A stretch of DNA of 64,000 nucleotides from Mycobacterium paraterrae (GCF_022430545.2 NZ_CP092488.2:868001-932000); one strand, 5' to 3'. Counted from the first letter of the stretch, positions 8,389 through 16,788 are shown. Program-made: numbers and translations. The notes: generated by a model not told the origin, from the sequence alone.

Positions 8389-10076
8389 GCCAATTCGCGA
8401 ATGCGTTCCACCACGCGACTGCGCAGCGACGGCGCCGGAGCGGCAGCCGCGACCTCGACCATGTCGGCGACCGAGGTGAACTTGACGCGTGGCCGGTCGG
8501 CCACTTCGCCGCGGGCTATCTCGGCGGCGTCGATGGCCCGCCATCCCTTGGCATCAACGATCTGCGGCTGACGCTGCCGGACGAGCCGGTCCAGCGCCGA
8601 GGGCTTTGCGACCGGGTCGCGCAGCAGGCCGGCGTTGTAGTCGTCGACCAGTCGTTGCACGGTCTGTGCCGCACACGACTTGTTGGTGCCGATGAAGCCG
8701 GTCGGACCGCGTTTGATCCATCCCGCGACGTAGGCCCCCTCCGCCTGTGTGACGCGGCCGCCGTCGTTGGGCACCACGCCGGCCTCGTCGTCGAACGGCA
8801 GGTCTTTAATGGCCTTGCCGTGGTAGCCGATTGACGTCAATACGAGTCCAGCGTCGATGGTCTGCACCTCGTCGGTGCCGGTGACGGCGAACTCCATTCC
8901 GCTCGCTCGCCGCTGACCCAGCACGCGCTGCGGAGTCAGGTTGTAAGCCAACCGGATTCGGGCCCGCGACATCGCCGGATTCTCGGCGTGACCGAGGGTG
9001 CTGAGCACCTCCAGCTTTTGCTTGGTCAGCATGTCGGTGGCGGTGGCCAGCCCACGCCGCACCGCCCCGCGATCCGCCTCGCCGAGAACGACTTCCGCCG
9101 ATGAGGTCAGCCCGATCAGCTCCGGCAGGGTGAACGCCGAATGTTCGGGTCCGCGTCGGGCGGCGACCACCACCTCGCGCACCTTCGACTCGCGCAGGGC
9201 AGCCAACGCGTGGTCGGCGATGTCGGTGTGCGCCAGTTCGTCGGGATCGGCGGTCAACACGCGTGCCACGTCGAGCGCCACGTTCCCGTTGCCAATGACG
9301 ATCACGCGTTCATGGCCGAGATCGACTGGCAAGTCGACGTAGTCGGGGTGCCCATTGATCCACGCCACCAACTCGGTTGCGGTATTGGTGCCGGGGAGGT
9401 CCATCCCGTCAATGTCCAGCCGCTTGTCGTTAGGCGCTCCGACGGCGTAGATCACCGCGTGGTGGTGCGCCAACACGTCGGCGTGGCTCAGCTGATCACC
9501 CACCTCGACATTGAGGTAGAAGCGGAACTCGCGGCGACGGGCAATCCGATCGAAAAGCTTGGTGACCCGCTTGGTGGTCTGATGATCCGGGGCCACCCCG
9601 GCACGCACCAATCCGTAAGGGGTGGGCAGCTTTTCGAAGACGTTGACCCGTACACCGGGCTGTGTCAGCAGTTCATCGGCGGCGTACATCGCCGCGGGCC
9701 CGGATCCCACGATCGCCACCGTCAACGGTCCGTTGTGGTTGCCGTGTATTTCCGGCGCCGGAATCACCGGTGCGAGTTTGGATGTCGGCGGCAGCTTCTT
9801 GTCGGCCGGACGAGCCGCGTGCACCGGCTCGTAGAACAGCGCGTTGAGCGCAATGAACGGCTGCTGATCGATCGTCAATCGCGAGTCGGGCGCGATCGCC
9901 CCGACCGGGCACGCGCTGACGCATGCACCGCAGTCCACACACGCGACGGGATCGATGTACAGCATTTCCGCCGAGGCGAATTCCGGTTCGTCCGGTGACG
10001 GGTGGATGCAGTTCACCGGGCAGGCATAGACACAGGACCCGTCGCTGCAACACGACTGGGTGATGACGTGGGGCAT
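8385..10076 (-). CDS. fprB: Ferredoxin/NADPH-ferredoxin reductase fusion FprB
   Basis: 563 residues. The first ~70 form a bacterial-type ferredoxin with two cluster motifs ('CCSDGSCVYACPVNC' and 'CVDCGACVSACPVGAI'). A glutathione-reductase-like ferredoxin-NADP reductase follows, with an FAD dinucleotide site 'VAIVGSGPAAMYAADELL', an NADPH site 'VIVIGNGNVALDVARVL' and the 'VAGWIKRGPTGFIGTNK' region near the C-terminus. It moves electrons from NADPH to ferredoxin-dependent partners. Only 5 bases separate it from the upstream diiron oxygenase gene on the same strand, so it is probably co-transcribed and could supply that enzyme; the pairing is inference. It could equally serve the cytochromes P450 encoded later in the window. 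Confidence 0.95.
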   Translation of the reverse strand: MPHVITQSCCSDGSCVYACPVNCIHPSPDEPEFASAEMLYIDPVACVDCGACVSACPVGAIAPDSRLTIDQQPFIALNALFYEPVHAARPADKKLPPTSKLAPVIPAPEIHGNHNGPLTVAIVGSGPAAMYAADELLTQPGVRVNVFEKLPTPYGLVRAGVAPDHQTTKRVTKLFDRIARRREFRFYLNVEVGDQLSHADVLAHHHAVIYAVGAPNDKRLDIDGMDLPGTNTATELVAWINGHPDYVDLPVDLGHERVIVIGNGNVALDVARVLTADPDELAHTDIADHALAALRESKVREVVVAARRGPEHSAFTLPELIGLTSSAEVVLGEADRGAVRRGLATATDMLTKQKLEVLSTLGHAENPAMSRARIRLAYNLTPQRVLGQRRASGMEFAVTGTDEVQTIDAGLVLTSIGYHGKAIKDLPFDDEAGVVPNDGGRVTQAEGAYVAGWIKRGPTGFIGTNKSCAAQTVQRLVDDYNAGLLRDPVAKPSALDRLVRQRQPQIVDAKGWRAIDAAEIARGEVADRPRVKFTSVADMVEVAAAAPAPSLRSRVVERIRELA

Positions 10077-10081
10077 AAGTT

Positions 10082-11125
10082 CTAGGCGGCGACCGTCAGG
10101 TGCTCACGCTGCGGCTCGCTGCGGTAGCGCGACGGCTTGCCGTTGATCTTGCAGATCCGCCAGATCAGCTTGGCCAACGGGTTCATCAGCCCGGTGTCGG
10201 CGCAGAGCATCCGCACGTCACCAAACATGTCGCGCAGCATCTGACGTGACTCCGGCGACTTGAAGAAGACCTGCTTACGCACCTCACGCGGGATGTCGAA
10301 CTCCTGCCAGAAGGCCTTGGGCGGCACGATGATCGCCGAACACAGGACCCGCATCACCACAGGGACGTAGAGCGAGAGCCAGAAGCGCTTGCGTCGCGGC
10401 AGCTCCGGAATGCGCTTGCGTAGGTATTCGTGGGCGAAGGAGATGTGGCGAGCCTCCTCGGCCACGTGGATTGCCATCACCCGCTCCATGATGGGGTGCA
10501 GCTCCTTGCCCTCGCGCAGAACGTTCTTCTGGGTGTGGTCGATCGGTTCCTCGCCGGCCAGGATGCCGAACCAGAACGGGATTGGCAGTGGCCCGGCCAC
10601 CAGCGGAATGAGCGGCTGGATCCACTTCAGCAGTCGCGGCATGCCGGGAACGTCCGCGCCGATGTGGTTGACCATCTCCTGGAACATCATCGTGTGATTG
10701 CACTCTTCGACGGCCTCGTGCAGGCAGTATCGGTATTCCGGTGAGCCGTTGGGCACCCAGAACGCGTACTCCATCAGGCCGCGGATCAGGATCGACTCGA
10801 AGTGCAGGCCGACCTTGGCGACGTTGGCTTGACGCCACATGCCGATCTGGATCTGCCGCTCGCGCGATTGCGACTGGTACCAGGGGTGCATGCCCAGCGG
10901 GTCGGTCTTGGGCAGGATCCAGCGCGGGTCGTCCGGGATCACTTCGAACTCCGGGGAGTTCCAGTCGATGTCGGTGTACGGGTTGAAGTTGCGACGCACC
11001 GACCCCTCGGACAGTGTGTTCAGCATCTCCACGTACTTGGTGTCGTCGAAGACGTCCATGTTGCGGCGCCACCGGCGGATCATCTTCGTCCTGGCCGGCT
11101 TGTGCGCGGTCGCTGTCTGAGTCAT
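10082..11125 (-). CDS. AurF-like diiron oxygenase family protein (Rv0885-like)
   Basis: 347 residues, soluble and helix-rich. Likely iron ligands sit in a ferritin-like order: 'LHFESILIRGLMEYAF', 'EAVEECNHTMMFQEMVNH', 'EEPIDHT' and 'IHVAEEARHISFAHEYLRKR'. This matches the p-aminobenzoate N-oxygenase (AurF) superfamily; the substrate is unknown. A good ribosome site (GGGAGG) lies upstream of the ATG at 11125. It probably forms an operon with fprB (5-base gap), a plausible electron donor. The divergent intergenic region shared with serC contains overlapping palindromes and a CRP-type site. Equivalent position to Rv0885 in M. tuberculosis, from memory. Confidence 0.85.
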   Translation of the reverse strand: MTQTATAHKPARTKMIRRWRRNMDVFDDTKYVEMLNTLSEGSVRRNFNPYTDIDWNSPEFEVIPDDPRWILPKTDPLGMHPWYQSQSRERQIQIGMWRQANVAKVGLHFESILIRGLMEYAFWVPNGSPEYRYCLHEAVEECNHTMMFQEMVNHIGADVPGMPRLLKWIQPLIPLVAGPLPIPFWFGILAGEEPIDHTQKNVLREGKELHPIMERVMAIHVAEEARHISFAHEYLRKRIPELPRRKRFWLSLYVPVVMRVLCSAIIVPPKAFWQEFDIPREVRKQVFFKSPESRQMLRDMFGDVRMLCADTGLMNPLAKLIWRICKINGKPSRYRSEPQREHLTVAA

Positions 11126-11153
11126 GCCCTGGCCTCCCCAGTGAGGTTTACAT

Positions 11154-11177
11154 TTGGACGTGCTGTGTCCAACACAG
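11154..11177. promoter_or_regulatory. Two overlapping palindromes upstream of the diiron oxygenase gene
   Basis: Two perfect inverted repeats overlap: TTGGAC/GTCCAA (arms 11154-11159 and 11167-11172, 7-base spacer) and CTGTGT/ACACAG (arms 11163-11168 and 11172-11177, 3-base spacer). They lie 29-52 bases upstream of the start at 11125, where a repressor would block its promoter. The form suits a TetR-type regulator, but none is encoded next to it. Confidence 0.5.
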
Positions 11178-11246
11178 TACTCAAGGTATCGGGAACTTAC
11201 TAGACCTGAAATGCCCGGTGTGGTCTATCCGTGAACATGTGTGCAC

Positions 11247-11262
11247 TGTGACCTCGATCACA
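11247..11262. promoter_or_regulatory. CRP (cAMP receptor protein) site upstream of serC
   Basis: TGTGACCTCGATCACA matches the mycobacterial CRP consensus TGTGA-N6-TCACA in both arms. It lies 60 bases upstream of the serC ATG, in the divergent region with the diiron oxygenase gene. CRP (Rv3676) control of serC is established in M. tuberculosis, which supports conservation of this site. Confidence 0.8.
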
Positions 11263-11322
11263 TGCGCGGGCCAGCACCGACCGCTTGATCGCGGCGTCCG
11301 GCCGGTCACTAACCTGGTCAAT

Positions 11323-12441
11323 ATGGCTGACCAGCTCACGATCCCCGACAACCTCAAACCCGGCGATGGACGCTTTGGATCCGGCCCCTCGAAGGTCCGA
11401 CCCGAGCAACTGCAGGCCCTGTCCGGCAGTGCCGCCCCGCTGTTCGGCACCTCGCATCGGCAAGCGCCGGTCAAAGACCTGGTCGGGCGGGTACGCACCG
11501 GCCTGCGTGAGTTCTTCACAGTGCCCGACGGATACGAGGTGATACTCGGCAACGGCGGCGCCACGGCGTTCTGGGACGCCGCGGCCTTCGGGCTGATCGA
11601 CAAGCGGTCACTGCACCTCAGCTACGGCGAGTTCAGCTCGAAGTTCGCCTCAGCGGTGGCCAAGAACCCGTTCGTCGGCGACCCGATCATCATCAAGGCC
11701 GACCCCGGCAGCGCACCCGAACCCCAGAGCGACCCGACCGTCGACGTCATCGCCTGGGCGCACAACGAGACCTCGACAGGTGTCGCGGTGCCCGTCGTCC
11801 GGCCGCGCGATGCCGACGACGCGCTGGTGGTCATCGACGCCACGTCCGGCGCGGGCGGCCTACCGGTCGAGATCACCGACACCGACGCCTACTACTTCGC
11901 GCCGCAGAAGAACTTCGCCTCCGACGGCGGTCTGTGGCTGGCGATCATGAGCCCGGCCGCGCTGGCCCGGGTCGAGGCCATCGCGGCGTCCAACCGGTGG
12001 GTGCCCGACTTCTTGTCGCTGCCGATCGCCGTCGAGAACAGCCTCAAGAACCAGACCTACAACACCCCGGCCATCGCGACGCTGGTGCTGCTCGCCGAGC
12101 AACTCGACTGGCTCAACGGCAATGGCGGCCTGGACTGGGCCGTCAAGCGCACCGCGGATTCGTCCGGCCGACTCTACGGCTGGGCGGCCGACCGCTCGTT
12201 CACCACGCCGTTCGTCGCCGATCCCAAGCTGCGCTCCCAGGTGGTCGGCACGATCGACTTCAACGAGGACGTCGACGCCGCCGCGGTCGCCAAGGTGTTG
12301 CGCGCCAACGGGATCGTCGATGTCGAGCCCTACCGCAAACTCGGTCGCAACCAGTTGCGGGTGGCGATGTTCCCGGCCGTCGAGCCGGACGACGTGAGCG
12401 CGCTCACCGAGTGCATCGACTGGGTGGTCGAGCGGATTTAG
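11323..12441 (+). CDS. serC: Phosphoserine aminotransferase SerC
   Basis: PLP enzyme converting 3-phosphohydroxypyruvate and glutamate to phosphoserine, the second step of serine synthesis. 372 residues, against about 376 recalled for M. tuberculosis SerC. Features: the N-terminal 'FGSGPSKVRPEQL' stretch, 'LFGTSHRQAPVKDLV', 'LGNGGATAFWDAA', 'WAHNETSTGV', and the Schiff-base lysine near residue 196 in 'YFAPQKNFASDGG'. Start at the ATG at 11323, where 'MADQLTIPDNLKPGDGRFGSGPSK' matches the family. The upstream CRP site indicates cAMP-dependent control. sepH follows on the same strand after 122 bases. Confidence 0.95.
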   Translation: MADQLTIPDNLKPGDGRFGSGPSKVRPEQLQALSGSAAPLFGTSHRQAPVKDLVGRVRTGLREFFTVPDGYEVILGNGGATAFWDAAAFGLIDKRSLHLSYGEFSSKFASAVAKNPFVGDPIIIKADPGSAPEPQSDPTVDVIAWAHNETSTGVAVPVVRPRDADDALVVIDATSGAGGLPVEITDTDAYYFAPQKNFASDGGLWLAIMSPAALARVEAIAASNRWVPDFLSLPIAVENSLKNQTYNTPAIATLVLLAEQLDWLNGNGGLDWAVKRTADSSGRLYGWAADRSFTTPFVADPKLRSQVVGTIDFNEDVDAAAVAKVLRANGIVDVEPYRKLGRNQLRVAMFPAVEPDDVSALTECIDWVVERI

Positions 12442-12563
12442 CCCGCCCCCAGAAAAGCCCAGGTATCGCCGCGTGTCCACACCGGCGGTCGACGCTGCCT
12501 GCGTTACAGTGCGCGAGGACAGGCCTGACGCGCTGGTCTGCGAGGAACCTGCGAGGAGACACC

Positions 12564-13349
12564 ATGCGGGAACTCAAGATCGTCGGACTCGATCTCGACG
12601 GTAGGCACATCCTCTGCGAGGGCGACAACGCGGGAGACAAATACAGGATTCGCGTCGACGACCGACTGCGCGCAGCGGTCCGCGGCGACGGAGCCCGGGT
12701 TAACCAAACCCACATCGACATCGAGGTCAGCAGCATGTTGCGTCCCAAGGAGATTCAGGCCCGCATTCGCGCTGGCGCGTCGGTCGAGCAACTCGCCGAG
12801 TCGGCAGGCGTCGACATCGCCAAGGTCGAGCGATTCGCGCACCCGGTGCTGCTGGAGCGCGCCCGCGCCGCCGAGCTGGCTACCGCCGCGCACCCCGTCC
12901 TCTCCGACGGGCCCTCGGTGCTGACGCTGCTCGAGACGGTCACGTCGTCGCTGGTGGGCCGGGGCCTCAACCCAGACGGCACGGCCTGGGACGCGTGGCG
13001 CAACGAGGACGGTCGCTGGACCGTGCAGCTGGCCTGGAAGGTGGGGCGCTCGGACAACGTCGCGCACTTCCGGTACTGCCCGGGGTCGCACGGCGGGACC
13101 GTCACCGCCGTGGACGACGCGGCACGGGAGCTGATCGATCCCGATTTCGACCGTCCGCTGCTGCGTCCGGTGGCTGCCGTCGCCCAGCTGGACTTCGACG
13201 AGCCGCAGCCCGCCCCGGAGCCTGTGGTCGAAGAGACCACGGAACAGCCCGAGCCGAAGGCCGAACCCAATCGGGCCCGCCGTGGGAAACCAGCGGTGCC
13301 GGCATGGGAGGACGTACTACTGGGCGTCCGCTCCAGCGGCCAGCGCTAG
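12564..13349 (+). CDS. sepH: Septation protein SepH (DUF3071)
   Basis: 261 residues. The N-terminal DUF3071 domain begins 'MRELKIVGLDLDGRHILCEG' and includes the helix-turn-helix-like stretch 'RPKEIQARIRAGASVEQLAESAGVD' near residues 55-80. A less conserved acidic, Pro/Glu-rich C-terminal part follows. Actinobacterial SepH binds FtsZ and promotes septum formation. Strong ribosome site GAGGAGA upstream of the ATG at 12564. Corresponds to Rv0883c. Its stop overlaps by 4 bases the stop of the small membrane protein on the other strand. Confidence 0.9.
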   Translation: MRELKIVGLDLDGRHILCEGDNAGDKYRIRVDDRLRAAVRGDGARVNQTHIDIEVSSMLRPKEIQARIRAGASVEQLAESAGVDIAKVERFAHPVLLERARAAELATAAHPVLSDGPSVLTLLETVTSSLVGRGLNPDGTAWDAWRNEDGRWTVQLAWKVGRSDNVAHFRYCPGSHGGTVTAVDDAARELIDPDFDRPLLRPVAAVAQLDFDEPQPAPEPVVEETTEQPEPKAEPNRARRGKPAVPAWEDVLLGVRSSGQR

Positions 13350-13612
13350 AGGGCCATCACTACCAGCGCCGACCACGCCACCGCGACACCGACCCCGCCG
13401 CCGAGCACCAGCCAGCGCACCACCGGGGTGCGCCGCCATCCCCACAGCGTGGGGGCTAATCCGCCTGCCGCAACGATGTTGAGCCCCACGGCCAAGAGCG
13501 GATGCACCCGGATCAACCCGAGACTGAGCACCACGACGGCCACGCCGGTGGCAGCGGCGACGAATCCCGCGACGGTCAAACCCGTTGCCCACGGGGTGGA
13601 TTCGTCTGTCAC
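13346..13612 (-). CDS. Small membrane protein (Rv0882-like)
   Basis: 88 residues with three hydrophobic segments ('GLTVAGFVAAATGVAVVVLSLGLI', 'LLAVGLNIVAAGGLAPTLWGW' and 'WLVLGGGVGVAVAWSALVVMAL'), so an integral membrane protein. The position next to sepH matches Rv0882, a small predicted membrane protein of unknown function. No catalytic motif is visible. Confidence 0.75.
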   Translation of the reverse strand: MTDESTPWATGLTVAGFVAAATGVAVVVLSLGLIRVHPLLAVGLNIVAAGGLAPTLWGWRRTPVVRWLVLGGGVGVAVAWSALVVMAL

Positions 13613-13622
13613 ACTCAGACTC

Positions 13623-13730
13623 TAGCCCGACGACGATGCAGAGCGCGGAGCGCGATGAGAAGGAGTCGGGCAATCAGACCTTAGCCCGACGACGATGCAG
13701 AGCGCGGAGCGCGATGAGGAGGAGTCGGGC
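13623..13730. repeat. Direct repeat, two copies of about 49 bp with 59-bp period
   Basis: Copies at 13623-13671 and 13682-13730 differ at one base (GAGAAGGAG versus GAGGAGGAG). Each begins TAGCCCGAC, ends GTCGGGC and contains the core CGACGATGCAGAGCGCGGAG followed by CGCGATGAGGAGGAG. CCCGAC at the left and GTCGGG at the right are complementary, so each copy could close a 6-bp stem around a purine-rich interior. The pair fills the gap between the Rv0882-like gene and the end of the methyltransferase gene. A third copy of the 35-base core lies inverted at 17031-17070. Confidence 0.85.
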
Positions 13731-13732
13731 CA

Positions 13733-14551
13733 TCAAGCCCCGGCCCGGGCCCGCTCGTAGAAGGCCAGCGCCGCGGCGGTCGCGACGTTGAGCGAGTCGG
13801 TGCCGCGCGACATCGGAATTCTGACCCGTATGTCGCTGGCCTTCATCGCGGCATGGCTCAAGCCGGGCCCTTCGGCGCCGACCAAGATGGCGATCCGTTC
13901 GCTCCGTACTGTTGCCATCGCCTCGGGCAGCGTTCGCGAATCAGCACCGGGCGTCATGGCCAGTAGCCGAAAACCGCTTTGCTGCAAGACTTTCAGGTCC
14001 GCAGGCCAGTCGGTCGACCGGGCGAACGGCACCAGTAGGGCGTGCCCCATCGACACGCGTACCGCGCGCCGATACAGCGGGTCGGCGCAACCACTGCCGA
14101 ACACCACGGCGTCGACGTCGAGGCCGGCCGCGTTGCGAAAGATCGACCCCAAGTTCTCGTGGTCGTTGACTCCCTCGAGCACCGCGATGGTCCGGGTGTC
14201 GCGCACGACGTCGACGACGCTGCGATCGGGTTCACGACGGGCCGCGGCCAGTACCCCACGGTTGAGGTGGAACCCGACCGCGTCGGCCATCACCTCGGCC
14301 GAAACCCTGTAGTAGGGAGCGGGATTGCCGTCAAGGTCGGCCTGGAGCTCGAGGAGTCTGCGGTCGGTACCGAGGAATGCCAGCGGCGTGAAGGGTGACG
14401 CCAGCATCCGCTGCACTACCAGCACCCCCTCGGCGATCACCAGCCCCTTGCCGCTGGGCAGATCGGGACGCCTGTCGATGCTGTTCAGATCGCGGAAGTT
14501 GTCCAGCCGCTCATCATCTGGGTCGCCGATGTCGATGACGTTGACAGTCAA
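13733..14551 (-). CDS. TrmH/SpoU-type SPOUT RNA methyltransferase (Rv0881-like)
   Basis: 272 residues. The three SPOUT motifs for ribose 2'-O-methylation with SAM are visible: motif 1 'NDHENLGSIFRNAAGLDVDAVV', motif 2 'IAILVGAEGPGLSH' and motif 3 'VRIPMSRGTDSLNVATAAALAFYE'. The N-terminal ~90 residues are the usual substrate-binding extension. The RNA target (rRNA or tRNA) cannot be read from sequence. The start is a TTG at 14551 that overlaps the stop of marR (TTGA), indicating translational coupling. Corresponds to Rv0881. Confidence 0.9.
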   Translation of the reverse strand: MTVNVIDIGDPDDERLDNFRDLNSIDRRPDLPSGKGLVIAEGVLVVQRMLASPFTPLAFLGTDRRLLELQADLDGNPAPYYRVSAEVMADAVGFHLNRGVLAAARREPDRSVVDVVRDTRTIAVLEGVNDHENLGSIFRNAAGLDVDAVVFGSGCADPLYRRAVRVSMGHALLVPFARSTDWPADLKVLQQSGFRLLAMTPGADSRTLPEAMATVRSERIAILVGAEGPGLSHAAMKASDIRVRIPMSRGTDSLNVATAAALAFYERARAGA

Positions 14552-14979
14552 GGGCCTTCGTCAACCAATGCCAAGATCAAGTCGGCAGCCACCCGCAGCG
14601 TGTCGCGTTCGGCGACGCCGAGCGTTTCCAGGCGCTGCGTGAGCCATTCCTGGCTGGCCCGGCGCTCGGCCTCCATCAATTCGGCCCCGGCCTGGGACAC
14701 CGACACCAGGACCTGCCGGCCGTCGTCGGGGTGGGCGACGCGGTCGACAAAGCCCATCTCGGCCAGCGAGGCGATCACTCGCGTCATGGACGGCGGACGC
14801 ACCCGTTCCCGGATCGCCAACGCGCCGGGTGTCATCGGTCCGAAGTTGGCCAACGTCGCCAGTGCCGACAGCTGCGACAGCGACACCGGGGACTGCGGGC
14901 GGCGGAACCGCAGCTGCCGGGAGAGCCGCATCACCGCCAGCGACAGGTCGCTGGCCAACCGGCTATCGCCATCGATCAC
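14548..14979 (-). CDS. MarR-family transcriptional regulator (Rv0880-like)
   Basis: 143 residues with the winged-helix MarR layout: 'SQLSALATLANFGPMTPGALAIRERVRPPSMTRVIASLAEMGFVDRV' (HTH), then the wing 'DDGRQVLVSVSQAG'. It probably acts as a dimeric repressor sensing a small ligand. First gene of an operon with the methyltransferase (4-base overlap) and divergent from the DUF2530/SRPBCC pair. GTG start at 14979. No clear palindrome was found in the 107-base divergent region, so self-regulation is not shown. Confidence 0.88.
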   Translation of the reverse strand: MIDGDSRLASDLSLAVMRLSRQLRFRRPQSPVSLSQLSALATLANFGPMTPGALAIRERVRPPSMTRVIASLAEMGFVDRVAHPDDGRQVLVSVSQAGAELMEAERRASQEWLTQRLETLGVAERDTLRVAADLILALVDEGP

Positions 14980-15086
14980 AGCGCGAAGGGTACGACAGAA
15001 CGGCGGAACCTGAACATCGAACCACCCAGAAGCCGGCTGCGGCGGTCTCTCCCCGCCGGCATCGTCGTCAAGCTATCTTGATCACG

Positions 15087-15353
15087 ATGTCCGACGAGCC
15101 TGCCGACAGCATCGAGCCGCCACCGCTACCTGCTGCGTTGCTGGACCCGTGGCCGGTCATTGCGATCGGCGCGCTGGCCTGGCTGGTCGCCGCCGTAGTC
15201 GCCTTCCTCACGCCGGCGCTGTCCACGTGGCGCCCGTTGACGCTGGCCGGGCTGGCCGTCGGCGTACTGGGGACGTCGATCTTCTTGCTGCAGCGCGGGG
15301 CCGCCCGTCGAGGCGCGCGCGGTGCGCAAACCGGACTCATCCCGAAGCTCTAG
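15087..15353 (+). CDS. DUF2530 small membrane protein (Rv0879c-like)
   Basis: 88 residues with two transmembrane segments ('PWPVIAIGALAWLVAAVVAFLTPAL' and 'PLTLAGLAVGVLGTSIFLLQ') and a basic, Gly/Arg-rich C-terminus. The pattern matches DUF2530, a small actinobacterial membrane family of unknown function. It lies 8 bases before the SRPBCC gene and probably shares its transcript. Confidence 0.8.
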   Translation: MSDEPADSIEPPPLPAALLDPWPVIAIGALAWLVAAVVAFLTPALSTWRPLTLAGLAVGVLGTSIFLLQRGAARRGARGAQTGLIPKL

Positions 15354-15361
15354 GAGAGATC

Positions 15362-15817
15362 ATGGCAGCGCCGCTCTTGCAGGCCCAGGTCGATATCAAT
15401 GCGCCGGTGTCGACGGTGTGGGCATTGATCAGCGACTTCCGTCGGATGCCGGAATGGAGCCCGCAGTGCCGCTGGATGCGCCCGCTGGGCCAAGTCCGTC
15501 CGGGCACCCGGACCTTCAACCTCAACCGGCGCAAACTGATGGTTTGGCCGACGACATCCACCGTCGTCGAGCTTGTCGAGCAGCAGAAGCTGGCCTTCCG
15601 GGTGAACATGAACAACACCGTGTGGAGCTACGAGCTGCAGCCGATCCCCGGCGGCACCAGGGTGATCGAGAGCCGGCACGCCGAGAACGGGGTCAAGCCG
15701 CTGTCCAGTGTGGGCGTCAACGCGCTGATGGGCGGGACCGAGAGCTTCGAACGCGAACTGGTCGACGGGATGAACGCCTCGCTGGCCAAGATCAAGGCCG
15801 CGGCAGAGCGCGGCTAG
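15362..15817 (+). CDS. SRPBCC-family lipid-binding-like protein
   Basis: 151 residues with an SRPBCC (START-like, polyketide cyclase/dehydrase) helix-grip fold: 'AQVDINAPVSTVWALISDFRRMPEWSPQCRWMRPLG', central strands, and the long C-terminal helix 'FERELVDGMNASLAKIKAAAE'. Such proteins bind hydrophobic ligands; substrate and activity are unknown. Good ribosome site (AGGAGAG) 5' of the ATG at 15362. It differs clearly from the three SRPBCC paralogues at 38-44 kb. Its stop overlaps DUF3027's by 4 bases. Confidence 0.85.
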   Translation: MAAPLLQAQVDINAPVSTVWALISDFRRMPEWSPQCRWMRPLGQVRPGTRTFNLNRRKLMVWPTTSTVVELVEQQKLAFRVNMNNTVWSYELQPIPGGTRVIESRHAENGVKPLSSVGVNALMGGTESFERELVDGMNASLAKIKAAAERG

Positions 15818-16788
15818 TCGGACTCCTCCGGCGGCTCGGAATGTGCCGGAGCCTCCGGATCGGCGGGCGTCTCGGTATGCGCCGGAGCCTCGGGGTCAGC
15901 GGGCGTCTCACTGTGCGCCGGAGCCTCGGGGTCGGCGGGCTCGTCAAAATCAGGAGTCTCCCCTGGTTCAACTGGTGTCTCGGGCTCCTCGGACGGCTCG
16001 AAGGCACGCGCTTCGGCGGGCTTCTCACTCACGTCGAGCACGCCGTCGTCGTACGGGTCGTACATCGGCGAGCCGCTACCCGCCGGAGCCGGGGTATCGG
16101 AATGCGCGCCGCAGCCGTACTCGAAGTCGACGACATGCCCGTCGGCCGACATCTCGTTGCCACAGACGCCGAACATCACTCCCAACGAACCCGCCAGGGG
16201 CAGGAAGAATCCGCAGTCGCGGCAAACTCGCTTGGTGGACTGCGCCATCGGCGCGCCGGGACCGTAGTCCCCGTCGTGCCACCGCTGCGCGGCCTCGTCT
16301 CGACCCCAGGCACTCATCACCTGGCGACGGCCCAGCCCGATCTCGGCGGCGGTCTCGTCGACCTGGGGGTCACCCGACGCGAGGTAGCCAGGCACCAGCC
16401 GTGGGTCCTGCGACGGCGGGGCGAGCAGGTCCCCTGGACTCAAATCGCCGGGCCGGACGCGTTGATCCCACGGCAGCCACTCCGGGGCCAGCAGCGCCTC
16501 CGGTCCGGGGACCAGCACCACCTCGCTGACCGTCGCGCGGTCGGCGCCGGGATAGCTGGCCACCACGACCGCCCACTGCCAGCCCTGGTAGCCCGGCAGG
16601 TGGGCCAGGAAACGGTGCGTGGCACTGGTCTGGTCTTCAGGGCCGACGCCGAGGTAGTCGCCGACGGCGTCCTCACCACTGCCCTCGACAATCGCCGCGC
16701 GCGCCAAGTCGACCGCGCCGGTGAGAATCGCCGCCATTTCGGGAGACCACTCGGTCGCAGTCGATGTCACGTCGTCCGTCGTTTCCAT
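15814..16788 (-). CDS. DUF3027-family protein (Rv0877-like) with a repeated acidic tail
   Basis: 324 residues. The N-terminal ~225 residues match DUF3027: 'DLARAAIVEGSGEDAVGDYLGV', 'DQTSATHRFLAHLPGYQGWQWAVVVAS', 'LLAPEWLPWDQRVRPGDLSPGDLL', and a four-Cys cluster 'CRDCGFFLPL...FGVCGNEMS...YGCGAHS' that could bind a metal. The tail is low-complexity and contains three 12-residue repeats (PADPEAPAHSET type). Start at the ATG at 16788, since longer starts would run into the divergent MFS gene. Function unknown. Confidence 0.85.
   Translation of the reverse strand: METTDDVTSTATEWSPEMAAILTGAVDLARAAIVEGSGEDAVGDYLGVGPEDQTSATHRFLAHLPGYQGWQWAVVVASYPGADRATVSEVVLVPGPEALLAPEWLPWDQRVRPGDLSPGDLLAPPSQDPRLVPGYLASGDPQVDETAAEIGLGRRQVMSAWGRDEAAQRWHDGDYGPGAPMAQSTKRVCRDCGFFLPLAGSLGVMFGVCGNEMSADGHVVDFEYGCGAHSDTPAPAGSGSPMYDPYDDGVLDVSEKPAEARAFEPSEEPETPVEPGETPDFDEPADPEAPAHSETPADPEAPAHTETPADPEAPAHSEPPEESD
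15832..15939 (-). repeat. Three 36-bp in-frame repeats in the DUF3027 tail
   Basis: Units at 15832-15867, 15868-15903 and 15904-15939 encode PADPEAPAHSEP, PADPEAPAHTET and PADPEAPAHSET. Near-identity at the DNA level suggests recent slippage; copy number may vary between strains. Confidence 0.8.
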
